Positions 1-9,430 of a DNA stretch of 64,000 nt are shown piece by piece. Within the stretch, counting starts at the first letter, position 1. Each line of letters begins with the position of its first letter. The notes below the pieces were generated by a model, which saw only the letters and a list, made by a program, of their open reading frames with translations, had not been told where the DNA came from and ran no database searches. The stretch comes from Bimuria novae-zelandiae CBS 107.79 (Eukaryota > Ascomycota > Dothideomycetes > Pleosporales > Didymosphaeriaceae), in assembly GCA_010015655.1 (NCBI GenBank), contig ML976694.1, forward strand, positions 25,634 to 89,633. Reading direction: 5' to 3'. A program made the position numbers and the translations under genes.

Positions 1-393
1 CCTCGTTGGTTTCGTCTTCTTGAAACCTGCCTTCCTTAGGATGCGCCAGACAGTTGCGGCGGAGATATTGAATCCTTCTTGGCTGAGCGCACCAGCGACG
101 TCAGCGCAAGACTTCTCTCGTCCATAGCGGTCAGTGCGTACGCTGTTGACTACTTTCTGTGCAACTTCGTCCTGTTTTGAGGGCCTGCCAGATCGGTGGC
201 TATCTTCAAGGTATTTGTTCAGAAGCTTAAGTGGCCGCTGGCATGGATCAAAGCCTCGTTCAATAGCTCGCGCGAATATTGAGTTAATTGTCCGCTTTGA
301 AATCCCTGTTAGGCCAGTGATCTCGTCATTTGGCTTGCCAGTAGCCTTAAGAGTAATTATTAAAGCTCGAGTAGCAAGATCGTGAGGAGGCAT
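1..393 (-). CDS. Tc1/mariner-type transposase, N-terminal part (cut by window edge)
   Basis: Reading the minus strand from the ATG at 391-393 gives 131 uninterrupted codons that run off the window start. The protein opens MPPHDLATRALIITL and has the two helix-turn-helix segments typical of Tc1/mariner transposases: one around GISKRTINSIFARAIERGF, and after the linker SGRPSKQ a second around GFNISAATVWRILRKAGF. The basic end KKTKPT normally precedes the DDE catalytic domain, which lies outside the window. It would bind the element's terminal repeats and catalyse cut-and-paste transposition into TA. Unlike its neighbours it has no nonsense codons and ordinary codon use, so it looks recent or spared by RIP. 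The same frame is open upstream to 606, so the ATG at 393 is chosen because the family usually starts near MPP. Terminal repeats were not identified. Confidence 0.8.
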   Translation of the reverse strand, partial: MPPHDLATRALIITLKATGKPNDEITGLTGISKRTINSIFARAIERGFDPCQRPLKLLNKYLEDSHRSGRPSKQDEVAQKVVNSVRTDRYGREKSCADVAGALSQEGFNISAATVWRILRKAGFKKTKPTR

Positions 394-605
394 AGCAAAG
401 ACTGTATCAATTAGAGAGCAAGTAGTATAGAGCAATGTTGTGAGCTTGAGAAGCAAAGGCCACGTCAGCTCGGAGATGCTTCTGAATTCGGAATGTGGCG
501 TATACCCCTGCTCGCCAAGGTGGGCAAGGACTTTTGAAAGGCACCTCCGTACTATAGTAATATTTATAAGGTCGCGCTGGGCCAGCGCGAGACTATCGAT
601 TAGTA

Positions 606-2077
606 ATTACAAGCTTTCTAGGAATTTTGTAAGCCTCCTGCTTAATATATTGCTTCTCTCTAGGGCGCGCGACATTTTTTGATGCTGCCGCTAATATGCT
701 GTAGGTGTATTAGCGATAGGGCTCGAATTAACAGCGAATAGAACTAATAGGGATAGCGTCCGGATAGGTGCTAGCAGCTTTATATAAATAAGCTCTAAAT
801 TAAATAAAAAGATCCTAGCTTTCTCCTAGGCGCTTAGGATTATGCTGCGCTTAAATATATCTATCCTGATCCTATAGATCGCATGTAGAAATTCGACTTT
901 GTTAAAGTCTATGCAGCCAGTTCGGGTGGCCATCTCTATAGCTTTTTTATAATTCTGCTTTAATAGCTAAAAATAGACGACGTCTAGAGGCTGTAGATAA
1001 TGTAATAAATATAGTAATAGTAAGAAGGGGAGTATCTTATAATTATCGCAGAACTATATAAACTTAATAGTAAGGTAGCTACTAAATCTATTAAATATAA
1101 GTAATTACTATACGCCTTTCTAGCGCGCGCGCGTTTGTATTTTAAAGAACTTTAGTTACTTTATTAAGATAAAGTTATTAGCGTATCCTAATATTAATAT
1201 AGTAATTATATAGCTATCAGGCAGCGCCGTATTTATATACTAGTAATAAAGGTAATTAATGGCCTATACGACGAGCATAGGTTTAAGCACCTCTTTATTA
1301 CTAAAGATTAATTTAATACTTATAATATAATCGCGCGACGTCTCTGACGCAGAGATATAAGAATAATTAAACTCTATAGTAATAATCTATTAATTGCTAC
1401 TAACGCCTATGCGAAAGCCAGTTTCGTCCATATTATAGGTGTCTAATAGGGTAACGCCGTAGGTGTATATTACCTTTTTAAGCTTAATAAAATAATAGCT
1501 GTAAGCTTTAAACGTCGTTATTACTATATAATTAATATGCTGTGACTTCTGCTTTATGCGGCAATAGTCTAGATTTCTTTATAACTATCGCGATAGCTAG
1601 TCCTTACTAAGTAGGGGAGCTCTACTATTAGGGTACGCCAGACTTGTTAATAATTAAGCCAATCAAGCTAGTCTAACCTAATATGGTAATTCACTAGCTC
1701 GCGTTGGTTAACATGTTACTAAATTTAGTTAGATTGGCTTAATTAGCTTAATTATTAACAAGTCTAGGGTGCGCGCGATTAAGGATATATTAAGTAGCAC
1801 CTTTTAACTATAGCATAAGGTATAGCATGCTAATAGTGTTGTAGCGACGTATATATGACTTTAGCGCTTTATCCTAGGTCTCTAAGAGTCGTAGATTCGT
1901 GCCGCTGCAGTCATGGCGGCTGATCCGGCCTCCAGCGCGCGCTCGAAGTCGCGAAACAGGCACGCTCTATTCGCGTGCTGCAGCTACAAAATTAGGTATT
2001 TCTAAGCTAGAAAAACTAAAGAGATAATTAAAGATACGCTACTTAATTTTATAGCTCTTGCCATAATATTTAGGCAT
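606..2077 (-). pseudogene. pogo-F: RIP-decayed Fot1/pogo (DDE_1) transposase
   Basis: A minus-strand translation from ATG 2075-2077 (MPKYYGKSYKIK) recovers, with many stops, a complete pogo-type transposase: an N-terminal HTH region, a CENP-B-like region with a WPR-like remnant, then the catalytic block with NMDETGFRIGV near 1430, a degraded second aspartate motif (FNRFSSYLTIKFIQF, D replaced by N) and the LQPLDVV third-aspartate motif near 990. A tail motif, MATRTGCIDFNKVEF, follows near 930. The in-frame stops fit CAA, CAG or TGG codons hit by C-to-T change. A 128-bp MITE interrupts the gene at 1639-1766. The last in-frame stop I assign is TAA at 607-609. The element's terminal repeats were not found; its right end lies between 2077 and pogo-A. 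Confidence 0.75.
1639..1766. mobile_element. hAT-like MITE, 128 bp, inside pogo-F
   Basis: The two ends are inverted repeats of about 20 bp: the left end starts CAGACTTGTTAATAATTAAG and the right end, reverse-complemented, starts TAGACTTGTTAATAATTAAG. The inner parts also pair imperfectly, so the whole element could fold on itself. The flanks are an 8-bp duplication, GGGTACGC at 1631-1638 and GGGTGCGC at 1767-1774, differing by one G/A transition. An 8-bp duplication and termini starting YAGA are typical of hAT elements. It has no coding capacity and must have been moved by a transposase encoded elsewhere. It lies inside a transposase gene, so it arrived after pogo-F. Confidence 0.75.
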
Positions 2078-2232
2078 AGTTATAGGTTGTTTATTAAGAA
2101 AATAGAAAAATCCGTAATAAAAAGTTATATTAGGCTATAAAGTTACGTTGGGCTGCGTAGGGCCAACCTCCGGTTGGCATGTGGGGCGAGTAAGGATTAT
2201 GGAGCCTACACATAAGCGGTGCGCCACCGCTA

Positions 2233-2281
2233 CCCTGCCGAGACAGTTAGTGCGCCGCGACACTAACGCGCCACCCCAACA
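2233..2281 (+). repeat. pogo-A left TIR
   Basis: This 49-bp terminal repeat begins CCCTGCCGAGACAGTTAG and ends CCACCCCAACA. It pairs with 4311-4359 with one C/T difference. It contains two GCGCC cores (near 2252 and 2269), suggesting two transposase-binding sites in direct order, followed by the motif CCACCCCAAC that recurs in the other pogo termini here. Confidence 0.9.
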
Positions 2282-2399
2282 CTAGCACCGTAGCTAGTAA
2301 TATAAGGCTGTAAAGTTTTACACAAAAGCTTTTATCGCGAAATTTTCTAGAGTTAAGATTTTATAGAGCTATAGAAAATTACTAGCTAGTTAAATTATA

Positions 2400-4269
2400 A
2401 ATATCTGCTTAGTATTCTAATTATTTGGCTACTGCGCGATGCTAGCGCTAATAGCGTAGATATTACTATATTAATGCGTATAGATGCCGGCGTAGGCTTC
2501 TTCCTCTTTATAATTATATAAGTAGCTTTTAAAGCATTCTGGCTTTCCTTTTTAGCAATTTTAAAACGTTTTTAAAGTTGTTATTAAGCCTTATAAGCCT
2601 ATTAACGGAGGCGTTACTTAGTAGCCTAATTAGCTTTCTCCTTAGCGCGCGTATTTCTAACTATCGCACGCGCAACACGCTTCTCCTATAGTAGACAAGC
2701 TTTAAGCTACCTATTTACTATCTAGATCTCTCTTTGCTTACTTTTCTAGAGTTGTAGTTGTTGCTTTTTAGCCTTTTATTGGCTGAGAGAATCGCGCGCC
2801 CTCTGTACGCGGGCAGGTAACTAGAAAACAGATCCTCTATGCCACTTATCTAGCTGCTTAAAAGGTAGAGTCCTGCCCTTTATTTAACGCCATTTCTAGT
2901 TTGTGAGGGCTTCTCGTAGCCCCTGATTCTTATGCTCTAGGAGCTACTTCTGTATAGAGATTAAGTGTATAGTGCGACTTAGCTTCTTGGCCTTATCACC
3001 TCCCCCTGTATTAATAACAACCTTTAAAAGCCGATTAATTTTGCGCCAATTAGACACGCTAAGTACTAAAGTAGAGCTTTTACGTAATCTCTATTCTAGA
3101 GACTTATTTCTATTAAATTAACTAAGGATTAGTGTAGGATCTGGCAGCGAGATACCTATATACTTAAAAGCTTTAGTAATTAATTACAGCGTAACTAACG
3201 TTATCTAGACCCTCTAAAATAGTATAAAGAAGTCTCTTTTAGCAATTATTAATAGCCCCTAACTCCTATACAGGTATGCGGAGAGCTCGTCGGAGTAGGC
3301 GATAGAAAGAGACTTAAACACACAGACGTTTAGAGGCTATAGCGTATAAGTGGCGTAAGGGGGAAATATCGCAAGGAGGATCTTTTTCTAATTATAGTAG
3401 TTAATAAAATCTATAGTAACGTGAGATCCATGCCTATTAAGGACTAGGAGTCGCCACTATTGTTAAGCCTTCTCCTTAGTATAGCGATTAAACACCTGTT
3501 TTAGCTATTAAAGCCCTATCTCGTTGTTTAACCATCTAGAGGTTAATAAGGTAATAAAGACTTTATAAGAATTAACGTTAATTTCCTTAACCTAGCTTGA
3601 TTGTAGAGTCTTAGCGTTAGATCGATAGATTAGTAATAGATTAACAGTAGATCCATCGGCGCATATACATGCGATAAGCGAGATCCACTCACGACTGCCA
3701 TCCTGGATAGATTGCCTCACTTGGCGACTCTCATATATAGGCCTGTCGAAGATCCTTTTTGACCTGCCGGTGATGCCGAGTAGGAAGCCTTTTTCGTCCA
3801 TATTGTAGGTATGCTAAGGCTCTATGCCATACTTTATAATTTTCTTATATAGAAGCTTAAAGTAGAGCCTATATCTTGCGCCTAAATTAGCGTTGTAGTA
3901 ATTACTATCTAGCCTAGTCGTCTATCGCGAGATTAGGGAGTTAAGGTAGCGCTTAATAAAGTAATTAACCTATTGCATAGAGATATCCTTTTTAGCAATA
4001 ATTAATATAAAGTTTTAGATTATCTAACGCGTAGGGGGTAGACCTTTCTAAGTAAGACGCTATATATACTATAGGAGCTTAGATTCTTATTATTAGTTAA
4101 GATTTTAGCGAGTCTATAGTAGCTGTGTACGCGCCTGCATAGCGCGTCTATGCTGGCGCGTTAATATTGACCGCACAACACCAAATTCTTCTGCAATTTT
4201 TCTATATAAGAAAGTTTCTCCAGGTTCTCGTGAGTCGATAGCGATGATTGCAGCCTCAATCGGATCCAT
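2400..4269 (-). pseudogene. pogo-A transposase, decayed by RIP
   Basis: The reading frame starts at the ATG at 4267-4269 (MDPIEAAIIAID), with an N-terminal HTH similar to pogo-B (PGETFLYRKIAEEFGV). The catalytic stretch MDEKGFLLGITGRSKRIF is readable at 3801-3592. The spacing from the start Met to MDEKG is 156 codons, the same as in pogo-B, so no indel has accumulated over that distance and decay is by substitution. Many stops occur elsewhere. The basic C-terminal tail is too decayed to place exactly, so the 3' boundary is approximate. Confidence 0.85.
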
Positions 4270-4310
4270 ATTGGTGGAGATGCGGCGCGTCAAAGTTGAG
4301 GTGCTACATC

Positions 4311-4359
4311 TGTTGGGGTGGCGCGTTAGTGTCGCGGCGCACTGACTGTCTCGGCAGGG
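4311..4359 (-). repeat. pogo-A right TIR
   Basis: Inverted partner of 2233-2281. It ends GGCAGGG and is followed by the TA target duplication at 4360-4361. The transposase start codon is 42 bp inside it. Confidence 0.9.
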
Positions 4360-4361
4360 TA

Positions 4362-4815
4362 TATCGGCTAGCTTATTACCCCACACTAACTGAGCGCGCC
4401 GCCATCAATCCTCACCCGCACCACCAGCTCTGCAAGGAGAGGATCAGCGCGAAATAAACCTCCAGCCGCAGTCCGCAAGAGTTCGCTGGTGGAGACATAC
4501 TGACTAGCTTCCTCCAAGTCGAGCTTTCCGACCCGGGCACTTACCGACAACCCTCAGCCGCCCAACGGCTAGAAGTTTGGCCCCGCGCCAGTTGGTTTGC
4601 TCCACGTTGATTGGTTCCGTCCCTCGCTCATCCTTCACTTTCACCTGTGCTGGCTTCGTTTGATCGATACCTGAAGGCAACAGCGCTCCTGTTCCAGAGC
4701 TAAAAATTGGTTGGATGATCTGATCTACTGGTCAGCATCATTTTATCTTTGGCAGAAGTGCCGTGGTTGTTGATTAGGTATTCAGACTGCAGCTAGCCCG
4801 ACGACGAATGTCACC
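4362..4815 (+). other. Upstream region of the RdRP gene
   Basis: About 450 bp of ordinary-composition DNA between the pogo-A right end and the RdRP start, without a convincing gene. A short upstream reading frame (ATG at 4808) overlaps the RdRP start and terminates after a few codons. No clear TATA box was seen. The promoter, if the gene is expressed, must lie here or inside pogo-A. Confidence 0.5.
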
Positions 4816-7800
4816 ATGGAGGTCTTCATGACCAACTTACCAATGGACTTGACGGACCGCGGGCTTAACATTCAATTGAAACCCTTGGCCCAGGCCCTTG
4901 GCATCAAAGATTGGTCCTGTCAAAAGGCTAAGAAGAGGACGTTCGGCAGTGTCACTTTTCTACGTCGAACTGATGGTCAGCAATTCTTAGCCCGACATGG
5001 ACAGGTGCCCGTACCACCGACCCCCAAGAATGCAAAACCGCGACCCATTGCCCGCATGAAAATTCTGGGCAGCTGGGTGTTTTGCAAGCTCAGCACAAAT
5101 AAGCCAGACCCGTACACTCTCAGGGCCTTGGAAAGGTCTGCAGAAGAACGCCGGGAGTTGGAGCAGTAAGTGGTAAATTCCGCACCCCCACCATTGCTGG
5201 CTAATTCTTCAGGCTTCCTTACCCTCCCGAAGAGCCGAAAATTGTTTTCAGCACAACCGGAATATCGTGTGGGACATACAATTATGTCCATGACGAGCTC
5301 GTATATTGCCCAGAAATCGAGTGGCTTCACTCGCTAGGAACAGCAAAGTTCGCAAAGAAAGCACTGCTGATTGACTTCAATTATGGCGCCGGTGGTAACC
5401 GGATCGAGATACCGTACCGGATTGTAGAGACGGTAATTATCAGCTCGCGTCCTACAGCCCTCACCTTGACGTTGTGGGAAACTCCTCACTTCTTTGGTGT
5501 ACAAGAACCAGAATTGGCAAATCTGATGTCTTTGCTCTCTCTTAGAAGGAGTGGAACACCTAAGCGTCAGCGACTGACCGAGCTCCCACACCCTACAAAC
5601 GCAGCGACCCCTCACAATAAGATCATCACGCAGGCAATGATTTACCATCTTTCCGTCACTCCAAGCAACTTCTACCAGCTGTCAGATAGGCTGATACAAC
5701 GAGGCGTACTTACCGTCATCCGCCACGATCTTCCGGTGCAAGTGGGAAATACAAACTTGTTCGATGCATCCAATGAATTGAATGAAACAATTAAGAGCCT
5801 TTCCCAACATCTGCCATTCCCGGTTCTGTATCAGATGGAAGCTTTGGCAAAGAATGGATATTTGCCTCCTTGGACCGTTCAAAAGCTTGTCTGTAAAGCT
5901 TACCTCAATTCGCGGGATGCAACCAAGGTAAGGGACCTTAACTCGTAGAGCTGAATCTGAACTGACATGAATTCCAAGACACAAATTTCCGCTGAGGCCT
6001 TTCGAAAGCTGCTTTCACAGATACCCTTTCCGAGTGTCGAGATTAGCGAATCAACATTTGACGTGGAAGAGCTTTGGCGCTACGCTGAACAGAACCAGAA
6101 AGATATTGATAGAGGTTTGTACAAGGAATTGATCACTGTGAGCTTACCCTATTGTCGCGAGGAGGATTTCCGCTTACATATTGCAGGAAAGAGGCCGCGA
6201 CAATCTGACCATGGTCCACAAGGTGAATATTACCCCCACCGGCATAACTCTCCATGGCCCTGACCCGGAAGCCAAAAATCGCGTCCTCCGTCGGTTCTCG
6301 GACCAGACGGAATACTTTATCCGGGTACAATTCTGCGACGAAGATGGAACGGATCTGCGGTTCAACTCAAAAGTCTCAAACGATGACGTTTACGACCGAT
6401 TCAGGCAAATTATGAATCGTGGGATTCAAATCTGTGGGAGAACTTATGGTTTCCTTGGATACTCTCACTCCTCTTTGCGCAATCACTCTGCCTGGTTCGT
6501 AGCCCCTTTCTTCAACTCTCAGAACGGTCGGTTAGAATCATATCACACAATCATTCCGGGTCTTGGGGAATTCACCAACATCTATTCTCCCGCTCGGTGC
6601 GCCGCTCGCATTGGTCAAGCGTTTTCGGAGACTCCATTTGCCATATCGCTGAAGTACAACGGGATAAAAGCTAGCAGTATACCGGAGGTTTCATCAGCAG
6701 ATGGACGTCACGTCTTTAGTGACGGTGTAGGGACTTTGTCTCGTGAAGCAGTCGAGTTGATCCAAGACTCTATTCCCCCCAGAAAGGGCGGCGCCACTTG
6801 TTTCCAGATTCGTTGGGGCGGGGCTAAAGGCATGCTTGGATTAGACTCCCGTCTGGAAGGTTGCGCCATGAATGTGCGAGCTTCCATGGTCAAGTTCGAC
6901 AGTACAGACGTTGAGAATCTTGAAATTTGCGATGCAGCCAACAAACCAATCCCACTGGTCCTTAATAGACAGGTACGTAAAAGCTCGCCGCTTAGTCCCG
7001 TAAAACATTTCGGTATTTCACGAATTGACACTCATACAGATGATCAAGATTCTTGAGGACATGGGCATTCCAGCGAGTTGGTTTCTAAAGCAACAGGCAA
7101 ATGCACTTTCCACATTGCAGCTTGTCACCGCCCACATCTCCAATACGGCGGGATTTCTCAAACGCAAGAATATCGCCGATTCCGTTGGCTTCCCTCAGTT
7201 GATCAGGGGACTGGAATCAGCTGGTATTGACTACCGGAGGGATCATTTCATGCGCTCCGTTGTGGAAGCAGCTCTTCTCCGCGAAATCCGTCTCATGAAA
7301 TACAAGGCTAGAATTCCCATCGCCCAAGGTGTTACGCTTTTTGGGATCATGGACGAGACAGGATACCTAGAGGAGGGGGAGATCTTCGTCACCTTCGATC
7401 AGGCTCCTTTCATTGACAGTCACCCCCTGGACCTGGACAATCGCCAGATGTTGATCACGAGATCACCGGCTTTGCACCCTGGTGACATCCAGATCGCTAC
7501 TAACATCATACCACCGAGCCACCATCCTTTGAGAGCATTGAGAAACTGTATTGTGTTCTCACAGAAAGGTACACGAGACCTTCCAAGCTGTCTCAGTGGA
7601 GGAGACCTGGATGGAGATACATACAGTGTTATTTGGGATAGCGTGGCGGTGAATGGATGTCGACGCGTCTGGTCTCCCGCAAAATACCCCCGCGTTATCC
7701 CAAAGAGCATCGGAAGACCCGTGAAACAGGAAGACATCACGGACTTTTTCATCAAGTTCATGGCGACCGATCAGCTGGGTCTCATCGCAAATCGGCACAT

Positions 7801-9029
7801 GATTCTAGCGGATCAGCGCGAAGAGGGAACATTAGATGCGCGTATGCACATTTGTTCGCTGGTTCTCTCATCGATTTGCTAACTCTGTCAGAATGTTTAC
7901 TTCTTGCTGAGTTACACTCAACTCAAGTTGACTACTCCAAATCAGGAGTCCCGATTGATACGGCAAAGTTGAATAGTATACGACCACCCAGATACCGACC
8001 CCACTTGTATGTATAATTCTATTGTTGATGCAAATATGCGTAGTCCAAAATTATCTCCGCCCGGGCTAATCATTCCGTAGTCTTGCACCAAGCCCACCCA
8101 CGCACTTGCTGAAGGGAGCCGAAATTGCATTTGATGCGCCCACACGTCCACGCGAAGACGAAGATGAGGACGATGATGACAACTCTGGACCGCGATACCT
8201 GTAAGTGCTGTGAGGGAATTAAGTGGCTGTCTTGGCTTGTTGCAGACACTTAATTCGTTTGAGCTTTGCGAGCTGAGACTCTCAACAACTTCCCAATAGC
8301 CCGGTTCTCATGGAACTTGCTAACCTTTTCGCGCTTTAAAGTTACTATCGTAGCGAGAAGATTAACGGGTTACTCTTCGACGCCATTGATGAGAAGAAGA
8401 TCTGGTACAAGAGTTTGCAAGATAGGAAGAATACCGACGACAAAGTTTGGAATGAATTCCTCAAAAACATCATCCAGGAGTGCAATAGGGTGCTTGGAGG
8501 GATTTCATGGAACCACATGTCGACAGAGGCTGCGAATATCCGTCTCGAGTGAGTTTCGCTCGTAACTATTTGGGCGCTGTGCTTACAAGTAACTAGCTAC
8601 GAAGACGCTATATACAATGCAACGGTCGATTACTCAAGCCACCCCACCCAGGCCCTTACTGAGCTCGAGGTCTTCACCGGTTCGATCTTCAGTGGCTCGG
8701 GAGTCCAGTCGCGTCGACAACGAGATCGGTCATTGCAGCTGAAAGACGAATTTGACCGAATCGCGCGATGGGTCGAGAAGCTCATTCGACGACGAACAGT
8801 GGCAACGGGTGATCAGGGTCACGGCGAGGATGGGCCGTCAGAGGACACTCATGCTGCACTTCAGCGGAGCATTGCATGCTTAGAGATCAGCCAGCTGAAG
8901 AGTTCTCCATTCCGCGCTAGAGAAGGACGCTCGACGCATGAGTTCCAAAGCTTCAAGATCGTATCAGCGTGTTGCGCTATGCGGGAGTTGAATGCGGCAA
9001 CTAAGCGGGCGGAGGCGGATGAATGGTAG
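4816..9029 (+). CDS. Cellular RNA-dependent RNA polymerase (RNA silencing), nine exons
   Basis: This enzyme copies single-stranded RNA into double-stranded RNA, feeding Dicer in quelling, meiotic silencing or related RNAi pathways. My exon model is 4816-5165, 5213-5927, 5979-6137, 6187-6972, 7040-7841, 7892-8006, 8081-8200, 8342-8548 and 8597-9029. It totals 3687 nt, exactly 1228 codons plus stop, with no internal stop. The start is in good context (CACCATGG). Residues 1-70 resemble an RRM (VFMTNLPMDLTDRGL). The catalytic core includes FSDGVGTLS, RWGGAKGMLGLD, VLNRQMIKILEDMGIP and the signature SGGDLDGDTY, with aspartates at about 859, 861 and 863. FLAPSP and an acidic stretch of E/D residues follow. 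Most introns are 45-75 nt with GT donors and CTGAC or GCTAAC branch sites. The N-terminal RRM suggests the SAD-1-like clade; the clade assignment is inference. Confidence 0.93.
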
Positions 9030-9277
9030 TGAGGAATTCTGGCATGTAGGCTGGCGAGAGCTGTTACATCTCGTGAGAGTATTTCATGCATCTCTGGAGG
9101 CTCCGTCTGGAGAAATGTGTTCGGGTTGGTGGTAATGGTTGCTTACACCTTTCGGATAAGCAATCGGTGGACGGTTACATTATAATATGTAATGTATGCA
9201 CTATCTGGCTTTAAATATAAAGCTTTAGACAAACCTTTCTTCGAGAAATAGCATAGGCAGTTAGGAAGCAAGTCTTA
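9030..9277. other. RdRP 3' flank
   Basis: A gap of about 250 bp between the RdRP stop and pogo-B. It has AT-rich stretches near 9180-9225 that could hold a polyadenylation signal. No gene seen. Confidence 0.4.
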
Positions 9278-9328
9278 ACGTGTCCGTGCGCGTGCCGAGC
9301 CACTTCGCGTGACGAGCCACCCAACACC
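9278..9328 (+). repeat. pogo-B left TIR
   Basis: Starts ACGTGTCCGTGCGCGTGC. Contains two GAGCCAC motifs about 20 bp apart and ends CCACCCAACACC. Pairs with 11339-11389. Confidence 0.92.
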
Positions 9329-9430
9329 ATAACAGCTCATGCAAGAATGAGGCTGCAGAACCACCCACAAACAATATTATTATAAGATTTTCTACTAGGG
9401 TAGTCAATCGATAGCTGCGATTAATTTGCA

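Larger units (their letters stand above)
2233..4359 (-). mobile_element. pogo-A: Fot1/pogo DNA transposon with 49-bp TIRs
   Basis: Inverted terminal repeats of 49 bp with a single mismatch lie at 2233-2281 and 4311-4359, starting CCCTGCCGAGACAG. The element is flanked by TA on both sides (2231-2232 and 4360-4361), the expected TA target duplication of Tc1/mariner/pogo elements. Total length is 2127 bp, close to pogo-B (2112 bp), and both encode related transposases on the minus strand. Each TIR contains a repeated GCGCC-containing motif followed by CCACCCCAAC. The TIRs are far less mutated than the interior. The right end lies 455 bp upstream of the RdRP start codon. Confidence 0.92.

Noticed and set aside
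8311..8341. Apparent premature TAA in the RdRP gene (reading ELANLFAL then stop)
   Set aside because: It falls inside the proposed 141-nt intron 8201-8341; splicing removes it and joins PRYL to YYRSEK.
8266..8565. 99-codon plus-strand frame within the RdRP locus
   Set aside because: The family-consistent frame (YYRSEKINGLLFDAIDEK and on) is different; this is a shadow over the intron and exon 8.
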